Assembly (NCBI GenBank): GCA_013398615.1
Contig: VZSR01002092.1
Span: forward strand, 1,192,109 to 1,256,108
Length of the DNA: 64,000 nucleotides
Direction: 5' to 3'
DNA from: Brachypodius melanocephalos
Taxonomy: Eukaryota; Chordata; Aves; Passeriformes; Pycnonotidae
Part shown: piece by piece, positions 24,041 to 36,258 of the stretch
How positions within the stretch are numbered: the stretch's first letter is position 1
Layout: each line of letters begins with the position of its first letter
Notes under the pieces: generated by a model
The model's input: the letters and a program-made list of their open reading frames with translations, nothing else
Databases searched by the model: none
Told to the model about the DNA's origin: nothing
Program-made: the position numbers and the translations under genes

Positions 24041-27000
24041 AGTGTAGGGCCAAGGCAGACCCTCCACCCATTTTTTTTTCCCCTGTGATTCCAAGTAAGC
24101 AGAATACATGGGTAGGTCAAAAGTTCCCAGAAAACAACACAAATGCAAGGAAGTTGTAGTTACATTTGTTGCTTCTAAGGTCCTGAAGAAAATACCAACT
24201 GCCCTTTAATTCAGGACTAGTTTTTGTTGGCCACACTGATATGGATGGTCTGTGCAAAGCTCACTGTAATGGGAAAATTTTCTTTTGGTTTCTGTATATA
24301 GTTTCTCTTTCTTTCCTTTTTTTTTTGGTTTGTTGGTTGGGTTTTTTTGTTAAGTTGGACTTTTTGTTTTGTTTTTGTTTGTCTGTTTTAGGTTTCCTTT
24401 TTGAGATGCTCTATTCTTCTACTTCCTTTGTAATATTACTTGCAAAGAATATTCCCTTTGATTGTTGGTCTCAGTCATTTAATATTCTTGCATGTTTTGC
24501 CAGTAATGAAAAGTAAATGATTGTTTCTCTAAGCTGTTTTTTGTTTCTTAACTACACTGGAAATGTAAATACTTGTAGCTGTAGCCATGCAACTTCAGTG
24601 TTGCATTAAATTAAAGTGTCTTGGGGAACTCTCTGCACAGCACAGGCTTCCCCATGCCACAGAGAAACCTGAGAAACTAATAGTTTTTGAACTACCCTCA
24701 GAAGTTCTGCAAACTGTAGACAAAGAGTTCACAAGCAATTTCCCACTGCCATTTGAGATTTTCAGATGATGTGGTGCTGTGCAGGACTTGGCAGCTGGCA
24801 GACTGGGCTTTTTCAGTCTGGATGATTCTGCTACTAAATAAGTGGTGGAAGCCTCCATCAAGTTCTTGCTCTAACAGGAATACATGACACAGGGGATCCA
24901 GTGGCTCAATTTAAACAAGAGGACTTTTTACAGCTTTAGCAGAACACATCCCTCCTTCTTTAGTGTGATGACATCCTTACTGTTCTCCTGTTGAGACAGG
25001 AGACTGTTCTCCTGTCTCACTTCTCTGAGACAATGCAGTTGTTGATCAGACTGAGTCATCACTGAGCAAATGAATGAAGAATGCTCCTATACAAAGGACT
25101 TAAGACCTACTTAAGCACAGTGGTTATAGGTACTGTTTCATATATATCTATTGTTTAAAGTAATCTTAACTTCCTCAGAATAATCTCCATACAGTGATCT
25201 TTGTAAATTTAATTTTTATGTTTTTATTCTTTATCATAGATGCATAATGGCAAGTACCATTATAAATTTTTATTTCTATTTAATTGATGGAGAATTAAAA
25301 TCTGAGATTTACAGTTAGGTGAGGTCTAAATGAACAGTCTTTATTTCAGATGAATGGCCACAGTTATAATTGCCCTGACCTGAACTTGCATTTGTTTCTT
25401 TACTTTCTCTAAACAGGATAGAAGTTTCAGATATTTGTTCTAATGAGTAATTAAATTAGCCAGAGATGAATGTCATACTTGTCTGCTGTAAACTGAATGG
25501 GGAACATGCAAGAAGCTTGTTGAACTAATTAATAATATTTCCTCTTTGCAATTAAACAGTATATAGTATTAGTGACCTTTTGTGCAATTAGAAACTTGTT
25601 CATAATCCTCTCAGAAGAATAAATGTGAATTATATGATGACTTCCTAAATCTGAGGATCAATAAGAGAAATAATTCTGAATCATAATTACTAATTGATTA
25701 ATCAAAAGAAATATTACAGATTCATTTGACTGTTGAAATTGGGATTATATGCTTATACCATATACATAAAGGGTATCACATTCAGTAATTCACAGTGTCT
25801 TTTGCTATCTTCTGTTCTAAATTATGAACTCAGAAATTGAGAAATCTTTACTTATGATGCTGTTGTGAAAGGCTCATGGGCATGGACAGCTAAGAAAATC
25901 TTTCAGCTGCTTATGATGATGCTTACAACTGTGGAAGGATGTCTGAAACATATCCTTATATGTCAAAAATATTTTCTCTGTGACTTTGTCATTCTTGGCT
26001 CTCTAGAGGAGAAAACACTTTCTTATTCCTCAGCACAATTTCTTTTCAGTATCAAGAATGTTTCTGAGGCATAGTAACTAACAGACTTGAAAACTTAAAC
26101 TTTGTAGAGGGTGCAAGAGGTATCCATGCTGATGATGGGGAGATTGTGTACTGTCTCCCACTGCATGGTTTTTTGAGAACCATCAAGCCCTTCTCCCATT
26201 TTGAAATTGCATGGAAAACCCCAAATTGAAGTAAAAAAAAAAAATAACAGTCACAGGAAAAAAAATTATCTTTTATAAGAGAAGACTGGAGTGAAAAACA
26301 CCAGGAACATAGATATGGCCTGGAAAGGGAGAGTTAGGTGCCACAGACTCCATCTGTGCCACATAACACAGTTTGCACTGGGAGTTTGCTTCATTTCTGA
26401 ACACTGCTATTCCCCAGACCCTTCTTCAGTGCATGCTTAATAGTGCTGCAGGAAACAGAGCATGGTTTCTGTCTTTTGAGAAAACATGTTTGGAATTCAT
26501 ACAGAAATTATCATTATGCCTTTTTTGCCCTCCCTCTGATGGTAGATTAAGCTTTTTCGGGATTGTCTAATGGATCAAGCTCCATGCAGGGTGCAAGAGC
26601 AGTCAATGCAGTCTTTCAACAGCTGGAGGACATCTGCCTCCCAAATACATACTAAGTATGTCTGCAGGAAGGAGATCCAGCTTTGATACTCTGACCTGGC
26701 CAAGGCCATTTTCACAGGAAGGGGCAGCATCTCCAGGCTGTGGATGAGCTGAGAGGTAAAATCTACTTTCCTTGAATGAAATACATGGTCAGAAAAGTCT
26801 AGAGACTTTTCTAGGAAAAGTCTAATGATGGATTGCCAGTGAAACAGATGTTTAATAACTTTTCCCCCATAACGGCCTAGGTTTTGTGGCTAGTATTAAT
26901 GGTTATTAGGTAACAGAGACACATGCTCTTATTAAGTGTCTAAAGCCTCTGAGTAATCCAGACAAGGAAAAAACCATCTAATCACAGAATAAAGACTTTA

Positions 27001-27114
27001 TGTTTTCTAGTCCTAGAATACCCTGTACAACTGGGAACACTCCTGCAAGGAAGCAGGCTCAGAGCTTCCCAGGAAGAACATGAAATTAGGGGCTCCTAGA
27101 TTCTGGATGAATAC
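24041..27114. other. noncoding stretch, no gene recognised
   Basis: No gene is recognised. A T/G-rich patch lies at about 24317-24392 and an A run at 26233-26244. The stem-loop at 24993-25018 is listed separately. A segment at 25120-25840 is strongly AT-rich with many ATTAAT words. Confidence 0.5.
24993..25018. repeat. 11-bp perfect inverted repeat, 4-base loop
   Basis: GAGACAGGAGA at 24993-25003 pairs perfectly with 25008-25018 around the loop CTGT. TGTTCTCCTGT also occurs as a direct repeat at 24981-24991 and 25005-25015. The locus therefore looks like a slipped or templated duplication that created a hairpin. It has no following U run and is not a bacterial-type terminator. Confidence 0.8.
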
Positions 27115-27173
27115 TGATACCTTGGAAGGCTGACCTGAAACAGACTGAACAGAGCTAGAGAATAAAGTAGATA

Positions 27174-27179
27174 TTTATT
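27174..27179 (-). terminator. LTR polyadenylation signal
   Basis: AATAAA on the minus strand downstream of the LTR TATA box. Its placement marks the likely R region of the LTR. Confidence 0.5.
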
Positions 27180-27287
27180 GAAGGGTTTCCAGGATCCACC
27201 TTGGGCAGGACAGGAGCCTGACCAGGGCTACACCCAGGGTGGACTTAAAAAGGTCACAAAATGGATGATGGGCCACAAGATCTTACA

Positions 27288-27295
27288 TTTTTATA
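27288..27295 (-). promoter_or_regulatory. LTR TATA box
   Basis: TATAAAAA on the minus strand inside the ERVK-like LTR, about 115 bases before the AATAAA signal. It would have driven retroviral transcription leftward; present activity is unknown. Confidence 0.55.
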
Positions 27296-27522
27296 AGTTT
27301 TGGTCCGTTTGCATATTGGGGTTTAATGGTCCAATTACAGCTTCAGGTTGTGAGGTATCATCCTTCTTGTTTTCTCCCTTCAGTCCACCATTGTTTATGC
27401 TGTTGGGCTGAAAGTGGCCCTTGGTCTTCATCAGGAAAAGAATTTGTTTTGTCTACCTGCTCTGTGAAGAGAGCTCACTAGCGCTTAATGTGAGGCTGAG
27501 AACTACAACCCTAGGCAGCACA

Positions 27523-30500
27523 GAACCTGAAAATATGAAAGCTACTATGAAAATATGATGCTACTAAGGCATCAGTACCAAGCTCCTCTTTGCTGCTGCA
27601 CACAGCAGGGTCGAGTTCCCCACCTCTGGGGGCATTAGAAGGGATAACCCACTGACAGCATAATGGGATTCCCCTCAGTCTGGGGAATCTGCTTTCCTCA
27701 CCATAGTGCCTCCTACACAGATTCCTCTTCAAGCTTAGACCACTTTTTGTGTAGGCTTTAGAAGGCCCAGCTAGTTATATCAGTCACACATACAGGTAGG
27801 AAGTGCCAAACCTCAAGACGGGATTTGGGTTATGAATTCCCAGAGAGGCTTAAGATCTCCTGTCTCTTCTTTTTCAGGGAAATTTCTCTGTTGATGAGGT
27901 AGTCAGCTTTCTCTACAGCTCAGTGCTTTGTGTATCCTGTTTGAGACACTGCCTTGTCTTGGGCTTTGGAGGACAGGAGGGCTGTGAACATTTCAGGGAG
28001 GACAGAGGCCTGAAAGTCAGGTGCTGCAAAAAGTTCTGATCTTGAGTTTTGTCATACTGGGGATGAGCTCAGGGGGTTCATTAACACAGTCTGGGTAAGA
28101 ATGTTTACCCTTGGCTGGAGCAAATTCAGGGTAAGGGTTTGCTTTCCTTCTGGAAATCAATCAACCTCTGCTCATTAATATTAGCTGGAGAGTGCACATT
28201 AAAACACCTCAGTGGAGATGCAAAGAATTAGCAGGATTACTCTTGTCAGCTTCAATCTTCAAAGTGCTTTACAAATGTTGAGGTTCAGCTTTTGGCTGAA
28301 GCATTTAGCCACAGAGGTGGTGCAAGTGGTTGTGTCCACCCAGTACTCCTTGTGCCTGTGCTCAGTTGAGCAGTCGGAGCCCTCTGAGCTCTTTTGACAG
28401 CCAGATTGAAAGCCTCTGCTCCAGACATCAGAGTGAAGGGAGGAGGAATATCCCTGTCCTTTTCCTGTGGTGTGATTTCCAGCCATGGGCAGTTGTGAAT
28501 TACCCAACCCACATGGCTGCTCAGCTTCTCATTTTTGTAAATTGATTTTATCCAGTTTTCTGTGTTGTAAATGGTGTTCATTAACAACTGGAATGAAATA
28601 ATATAAAAAATTTCCTCGAAACCAATAATTCTAAGTGTCAGCTGCTGGGTACATGCATCCAAGGGTGCATGCTTTGATTGTTATGATCATATCACAGAAA
28701 ATTTATTTTAGAGCAGGGTGTAAGTCCTGAAATCTCAGAGCAGGGTTTACAGGAGAGATGTATACATGCATCTCCAAGTTACACATTTCATCCTTATGCT
28801 GTACCCTTTGCAGGATTTACTGATTTGTACTGTGCAGAAAAAGGCTTGATGGCAAGGTCCATGAATATGCTTCTGAAAATACATTCACCAGTTCCCTGTG
28901 TTTATAAGAATTACCATAAAATAGTAATGCATCCTCCAGACTGGAAAATCCTTTTGCATTATTTTTCCTGTTGAAAGCCTTGTGTTATTATTCAGTGCTT
29001 TATTGACCCAGCATGCTCACAGTGTGATGGATAAAGACAATATTCTCATTGTATGTATTTTAATATCTTTTTTTTGTTTAATATTTCATTTCTCATTATG
29101 CTCGTTAGAGCATCTCATTTTAACAAATTTATGGAGTGTCCCCAGAAAACTTCCTTGTTGTGCTTTGTTCACACTTCTGGTGCGATGAAATTATTATTCA
29201 GATTACTTATCAGTGCACTTCTGGAAATGAATGATGAGAAATGGTATAACAAGAGAAATTCTCTATGTTAACAGATAAGATCAGGAGGATCAAAAAGGAT
29301 GACGTTCACCCAGGTGTTATAACATAGATTCCATGAGAATAGGTCCCTAGTATGTTCCACAGCCTTGTCCCAGGCGAAATTTAGTGAGATGATGATAATG
29401 AAATGCCATTTTTTGAAAACAGATTTGACAAAAAGTCAAAACAGAAAAAAAGTTCTCCTTAGAGATTTCTCAGATTCCAAGGGTTTGATGTCAGAAGGAA
29501 CTTTCTATTATAAAATTGAATCTGGCCAAAAATTTTAAAAAATTAATGTTTCAGTGAAAGCAATTTGATGAATCCAATGCACATTTTTGAAGTGAAGGTT
29601 TTGGTCATCAAATTTTGATGGATTCCACCACTCCATTCCAGTTTGGGATAGGAAAGAAGTTTGAAAAGTGTAAAAATTTTCTAGTATAAATAAAGCTTTT
29701 CGTCTCCAATTCAGCTGACCCATCATGATTTTTTAGCCTCATTGATGTCTCTGAGCTACCCTTTATTTCTATGGAAGATAGAAGAGCCAAATCTTAAAGA
29801 CTTTTTTTTTTTTTTTTTTTTTAAACCCTTTTGAAATATCTTTGCAAAAAATTAAGATGCTGAAAAAAGTTATGTGATTTTATCTAATTGTAGAAACCTC
29901 AGCATTTTAAAATGTATTTGAATGTATTGATAAAACCTTTATGCTTTCAGAGAAACTGAAATTCTAAAGTTAAGTAAAGGGGTACTTTAATTGCAAATCA
30001 GTGCAAAATATGGTCTATTTGCTATGTATGATAATGTCTTTTCAGAGCTTTTTGACTGTGTTGTGTTTTTGTTGTTTTGCTATTGGATCTTACATGTATT
30101 CTGCAAATTTTTACGCCTTTAAGCATGTGAAAATCTGAGAACCTTGCCTATTTTTTTCTCTTATCTTGCACAATATTATTTGTGTTTACTCTTTCAACTT
30201 CTGAAAAATCTGAGCGATTTTTCTGCAAGTATCCTGGCTTGATTTGTTACATAATTCTTCTCCTTAACTGTTTGAGCTCTTTAGTGAAAGAACAGAGACA
30301 AGCAGCAAAGCTGTAGATACTTTGAACACAATTGTTTTGTTCTTCCTTCTACTGCCAGACTCTGCTCTCTTCTGGTGACGTAAATCATAAATTTATGGAC
30401 AGAGAAATATCTCAACTTTATGTATAAAGCAGGATGTTTATAAAGCCTTTGAGAATACCTTCAGTGAGAAAGAAACGAGTGCTTCTGCTGCTGATCTAGG

Positions 30501-32258
30501 AGCATATTAGGTCTTATTCTTGTCTGGACAGACAGAAAGCATTTCAGTATTGCTGGGAAAACGACAAAGCCTGGTGCTCTTGGTGTTGGATACTGCTGTG
30601 AACGTTGCTCAGGCAGAAGTGGATGGCAAGGCATAAAACAAAAGCAGAGTAAATATTTGTACTTTTCTCCCTTTGGCAGCCTGACTGGGGGGGGACAAAG
30701 GGGAGAGATTTGGCTCCAACCACACATTTGAACTTCTTCAGGATTTCTGTCCAGAGGAAAAGACTGTAAAGGGAAAAAATGTTTTCTCTCTAGCAACATT
30801 CTGTCTGCAGATATCTGGAGAAAAGCACCAGCAGCTGCTGCCTCCCCTTGCATCCTACAGCCAGAGTGCTCAGCCTGGGGCTGGGGTGCTGAGCACAAGG
30901 ACTGAGGGGCTCTCACACTCTGAAGAGGACTCCATCCTTCACAGCCCTTTCTCTGAAGTCAGGTTGAAATCTTTCAATTAATTTCTTTTCTTTGCATTTT
31001 TCAGCCAGGTGTAGCCATTCAAGAGCTCCCTGTATCAAAGAATCAGGTGCTGTGTCCTACCTGCACTCCCCACCAGACCAGAAAGGGACCATTGCTGTAT
31101 TGGTGCAGAGGACACTTAGCTCAGGATAGGTCTTGTTCTGGAATACACTGAGTGCATCCATTTCTCTTTGTGTAAACTGATCTCTCTTCAGAGATGTGAA
31201 ATGCGGTTCCCAGGTCCTCAAATGCAGACATTCAGTCTGTAAACACTGAAGTGGTCTGGCTCCTTGGCTATTGAGACAATCTTTGGATCCACCTGAAAAA
31301 GTTCTTGAGCCAAAGCTGTCTGATGCATTTGACCTGCTCTGCTGTGGGAGCAATATCAGCACTGCTCTTTAACTTATCTGCTAAAATGGAAGACTCAGCT
31401 TTTGTCTCATGCCTTTTGTTCTTTACTGCCTTTAGCAGTGGGGTTGCTTTGGGGCAATGAGCGGCAAGCAATACAAGAAAATGCTCTGTGCACCTTGTGC
31501 TGACAGATAATGTTGCTGTTATAAAATGCCATGTGGTAAGGCAAAGAGTTGCGTGCTACATACAAATGGCAGCTCCAGAGGAGAAGTTAAATTTGGTTTA
31601 ACTTCTAATATGTATTGATGGTGGTTTTTGTAGAACCTTTCCTCCCAGACCATGGGTAAAATTTCAAATGAGTCCTGACCAGGAATGAAAGCCACTGTTT
31701 TTCTCCTCTTTATCTCCAAGCAGTCCAGAGGGGATGAGTAATGTTTTTGTTCCAAGAAGGTACTGTGCATATCATCTCTCATATATTCTGTTCTTTTGTT
31801 TCTGCATCATACAGGCAGAACAAGGAGCCGTGAGAGTGGGAGGACAAATTAAATGAATAGTTTGGAGATGCTAGTCCTCGCATCCAAAGGATACACTTTT
31901 GGAAAGTTCACATTTTAAGAAAAAAATACCACATTTTCTGCACCAAACTTAAATATTGAAGTTAGGGAAAGATGGCAAACTTCCCTGTTCATTGCTGTGG
32001 TTAGCTTCTTTCCTATGGGTAGAGGTATGTTTGACAAGGCACACAAAACTACTGCAACACAGCAAAACCATCAGCTAGTCCAGTGATTTCAGAACATGTG
32101 TTAACCCTTGGTAGCCTGGGCATGGTCCCAGACCTGCTAAAACACTTTTGTTGAAAGCAGTAGGAACTAATAGGTGTCATTAAAATGTTGCATAATGGGT
32201 CCTGCTTCCCTACAGGTACTGACTGCATCAGTCAATATTAGTCCATATGAGACAGCAG
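27523..32258. other. noncoding stretch, no gene recognised
   Basis: No gene is recognised. It contains a pure 21-base T run at 29802-29822 and a G8 run near 30687 followed closely by G4. A GC-richer part at about 30680-30930 is open on the minus strand (151 codons, no domain). Sequence right of 27522 could include more of the LTR, since its right boundary is uncertain. Confidence 0.45.
29802..29822. repeat. poly-T run (21)
   Basis: A pure T homopolymer. I see no recognisable retroposon next to it. Confidence 0.85.
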
Positions 32259-32664
32259 TGTCCTAGTTTCAGCCAGGACAGGATTAATCTTTTATGGTAG
32301 CTGGGAAGTGGGCATGGTCAGGCCCTAATGTTATTTGATACCATCTCATGTCACTTGTGAGGGGCAGGAGTAGGGGACTCTCACTGTGGAATGCAAAACA
32401 CTCCATTATTTTTCACTTTCCATGTAAATACTTTCTTTGTCTTATACCTTTTGTTATTGATACTGTTGCTGTTACTGTTTCTTTTTCCTTATCTAATTGC
32501 TGTTTCCACCAAATCGTTCTGATCTCAGCCTGTGATTTTCACTTTTGTGCCTCCAATTCTCAAGTCCCTCCCAGGAGCAGTGAGGGAGTGAGTGAGCAGC
32601 GCCTCATTTGGGACAGTCTCAGTGGGGGAACTGAATTGGGGAGTACTGTTCCTAAACCACCACA
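32259..32664 (+). mobile_element. ERVL-type solo LTR (bird)
   Basis: It starts TGTCCTAGTTTCAGCCAGGA, close to the start TGTCCTGGTTTCAGC that I recall for a widespread bird ERVL LTR, and ends CTAAACCACCACA, like that family's TTAAACCACGACA end. Between them are the other landmarks: a T-rich ATTGATACTGTTGCTG-like region where the family has a TAT-repeat, then GATCTCAGCCTGTGATTTTCAC, then GGGAGTGAGTGAGCAGC near the 3' end. At about 406 bases it appears shorter than the family norm, so it is internally deleted or a different subfamily. The five bases on each side are AGCAG and AGTGG, an imperfect match to a five-base target duplication. No retroviral gene adjoins it. The 116-codon plus-strand frame (32348-32698) lies mostly in the LTR and is not a gene. 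Confidence 0.72.
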
Positions 32665-35600
32665 AGTGGTAAAACCAAGAAACATTTATTTTCCTTAGAA
32701 TGCGAACTTTCCAAAAGTGTATCTATTTTCAAACACCAAAATGTTTGGCTAGATTACAAGAACTCATCAGTTAATTGCAAAATGAAAACTGTCTATTAAC
32801 ATAAAAGGGAACTCACTCCTGTGTGTTTACCAAACCTTTGCCATAGGCAATGAAAGTCGGTGGAAAAAACCCAAATTGATACACAGAAAAGAAAAAAAAC
32901 CCTGACAAATGCCAAAATATGCCAGGCTAGATGTGTCTGTATAAACACATTAGGTTATTTTTTTTTTCTGTTTGCAACAGAGAATAAACATTATAATAGG
33001 GCTTGATTTGTTTTCCCAGCCTTTGTTTGCAGCCAAGATAGAAGCTCAGTATCTACTATGGCAACAGAAAGCTGTGCTTGTGCTGGATAATTTCCATGAA
33101 AACTCCTGCATTGCCTCCATTGGTTGAAGCCCAGCATGTGAAAAGGCCGCTGGCTATTTGTAGCCTTGTCATGTCTTGTTCTGCTCAGAGCAAATCTGGG
33201 TGTGCGTGATGCAGTGTTTTAAACCCTGACAGCTGCTGTCATTTTGTGAGAGCTCCTGCAGGAAACTGGAAAATTTCTTCAGGAAACTATGGTGCTCTCT
33301 AGAGAAAGGTTTACTTCTTGTAATGTTTTCCAAAATAATTTTCAAAAACAGTCTTGCAGAGAAAACAGGCTAGATTTTGATCAAATTACTCTCATTTAAT
33401 CCAGTGATGTAAATAATTCCCATAATCCTAAAAATATTATTAATTAAATGATAGCTCCATGAGCAAGTTGGACATGAGCCTGACCTGCTCCTGTCTCTTT
33501 ATCATCCTGCCTGGCTCCAGCCCCACAAATGTGAAGTTTCTGGGAGCTTCTCCACATATTGCAAAATCTAATCGTTCTTTTGGGGCTTTAAAAGACTTGA
33601 TTCAAACCTAAACAAGAAGTAAAGATTTTCCTACTATTTTAAGACCAGAACTTTCTTTCTCCCACTGTGGTTCCCTTCCATTCCCTATATTTTCTTTGTT
33701 GACAAGTGGACAAAGCATTTTCATTGTTTTTGTCTTAATACTTCCATGCATGTAAATACTGGAATACTTCTAGAATATATACATATATATTTATATACAC
33801 ACTATCATGGAAACGACAAGTGGTCCTTGTGACTTTCTTAAATTTGGAAAATGACAGTTCAAGGCAAGTCGATGTCTTTGCTGAAGATTTTCTTTAGGGG
33901 AAAAAAGTAAAAAAGAGAAAAAGATTGTAAACTTTACCTCTAACTTAAACTAAGGTACTACTCCTTAATTAGGTTTGTCATCCAGAATCTTTGTTTTTGA
34001 GAGCTGCTGCAACTAGTAGAAGTGGATTTAACTTAGTTTTTAATTTTAAGAAATAATGAAGGTGATTTCTTCCATTATGTTTCCTATTTCTTCCTCTTAT
34101 ATTTCCTATCTTATAGTTTCAACTCTCACCCTGGAAACCAAAGGCACTGACTCAGTGGCCATAGTCTGTCCCTACAGGAGACAGATCAGATTTAGTCTGG
34201 TTTGATCTGGGGACACTTTCCCTCCTCTCCTCTTGTTTCCCTTCTGCATGCCCCCAAGTCATCAATGTGGGTGTTTGACCAAGAGACTCTTTTGAGCTAA
34301 TTTAGGCTGAAAAGCGTATTAAGTGTATGCTTACCACATATCAAGCAGCTTTTAAGCTAGGCAAATGTTGGGTGCCATCACTCCTATTTAAGTGGGGCAT
34401 TGAGAAGCCATGGAATATGGCAGAGTGAGATGAAAGGCTATTCTTAATGGCAGCAAGAAGGGGAAAAATGTGGGTGTAGCTGAGACTCTGGGGATCCATT
34501 TTTTTTTAAAAACGTAATTCTGTGGGTTTTTTGTTTGTTTTTGTTTTTGTTTTTGTTTTTGTTTTTCTACTTTAGGAACTGTGAGGAGATGGAGAAGGTA
34601 AACAAGCCAGAAATACTGACTTTATGACAGTTCTTGTCTGTGGGAGGTTATTTCTTGAGAATTACCACTGACAGGAGGTTTTCCTAAGGGTGCCAGTAGC
34701 AGCAGGTATACTCATACCCAGAAGTTGCAAATTGTACCTCTGGAGCTGTGTAAGTGTAAGATTAAAATAAAATACTTTTGATAAGAATAACAGAGTTTGG
34801 GTTGTCCTTCACAGAAAGTGAAGAGCAGTTGTAACCTGAAAAGGCTTAAATCAGTAACTGTGACTAAAGATAGGAGACACAGCAGCAACATGTTCTGGCA
34901 GCTGGAAAAGGAACAGGATGGCTCATACAGCATGTGCTGTAAAGTTACAAGTTTTGGTAAAGCCCTGTCACCATGTCTTTACTACTGCTGATAAATCCAA
35001 GTTATCTAGCTTTTGCCATGTAGATAATGTAAAGCAATTAAAGGGCTAGGATTTGTGAAGATCTTGAAATACCGTACAGCCCATTGGTGCTTTCCTCACA
35101 GCAGGCTCAATGACTTCAACATCATTCTTGACAGATGTTGATTGGTCCTGGAGACACCTCTAGAAAAGTGCAATGACCACCTTAGTTGATCTACTTTGTT
35201 TCCCACCTGTCTCTTTTTGTTTAATGTTTAAGACGAGTCTGCTTTTGCAATTTTAGACCATTACATCTTCTTCTAGGCAAGATGAATAGGGAGAAAAAAA
35301 TGCTTTCTTCTTTGGAACAGCCTTTTATGTACATTATGTTTTTTGAGATATTCATATATTTGAAGCCAGTTAGATTTTTATTGCTCCTATAAATAACCCC
35401 AGCTCTATCACTCTTTCCTTCTTTTCTAGACTTTGATTTCTCTTGTTGCACAGCTCTGGGCTTTCCTGTTTATTTGCATTTTTATTGGAAGTGCTGCCCA
35501 AAATTTGTCACTTTTCTGGTCTTGTCTTACTAACAAGGAAAATGGTCTTGCCTCACTTGAGTAAAGCAAAATGATTATTTAATCTCTTTTCCAGAGTAAA

Positions 35601-36204
35601 AAACACTCAGTATACAACTGAAAGGGAAGGATTTGAGAATATATTCAGTGAAACATAACGCTTAAATTAATTTGCTGTATTTACTTCCTTCCTAAGAATA
35701 GAACCTGATTAAATGTATCATTTTCCCTGTTGTACTAAGTAAGGCATTTCTCTCCAAGTGTTTGTAAATTCTATTATTTATTTTGTTGTAAATTAATTAG
35801 GAGGAAATGGAAATAACTTTTAATTCCAAAAACTCTAAATCGTTTCTCTTGTTCAGCATATCAAAACAAGTTGCAATTGTGACTGCTGCTCTCAGAAAAG
35901 GTTAACAGTGGACTAACATGATGAGAAAATGACACATTGACTTCAAACAAAGCATATTTATGTATTTCCTCTGAAACACATAACAGCCTTTACAACTCCC
36001 ATATAAAATGTTATAGTGGAAATCTGAAACTTGCTGAAGTCTTGTATTTTTCTTTGTCATCTTGAAAATTCCAGAAAATTACTAATGTGATTTGTTACTG
36101 TCACTTATTAAGCACAAAGGAAAAATATGCTCGAGGAGAGAAAATATAACTGTTGCTTTCATGGAAAACCAACTATTGTTGAATTTCTACACTTTAAATT
36201 TGAT
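32665..36204. other. noncoding stretch, no gene recognised
   Basis: No gene is recognised. It includes a short AT dinucleotide-rich patch at 33773-33798 and a (GTTTTT)n tract at 34526-34567. The remaining sequence is AT-rich and unique, with scattered short frames. Confidence 0.5.
34526..34567. repeat. (GTTTTT)n microsatellite
   Basis: GTTTGTTTTT followed by several perfect GTTTTT units. It is the complementary-strand counterpart of the (CAAAA)n patches. Confidence 0.8.
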
Positions 36205-36258
36205 AAAAAAAACCAAAACAAACAAACAAACAAAAAAAAACCAAAAAACAAACAACCA
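36205..36258. repeat. A/C-rich (CAAA)n tract
   Basis: A run of A, then CCAAAA, (CAAA)n, a nine-base A run and CCAAAAAACAAACAACC. The lysine- and glutamine-rich frames crossing it are by-products. Confidence 0.8.

Larger units (their letters stand above)
27115..27522 (-). mobile_element. ERVK-like solo LTR (bird)
   Basis: Read on the minus strand, this has the plan of a retroviral LTR. An upstream part carries words I recall from bird ERVK LTRs (CCTGAAGCTGTAATTGGAC and ATATGCAAA). A TATAAAAA box follows (plus-strand 27288-27295), and about 115 bases later an AATAAA signal (plus-strand 27174-27179) with CTTTATT just after it. The 3' end is CCAAGGTATCA at 27115-27125. That gives a TG...CA-type boundary on the left. 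The right boundary at 27522 (GCACA on plus) is a guess. The flanking hexamers (GAATAC left, GAACCT right) match at only three of six positions, so the target duplication is decayed or that end is wrong. No polypurine tract, primer-binding site or retroviral gene is recognisable beside it, which suggests a solo LTR. Confidence 0.75.

Noticed and set aside
30461..30916. 151-codon minus-strand frame, the longest in the window
   Set aside because: Composition follows the local GC-rich segment, and there is no domain, splice context or repeat pattern in the peptide.
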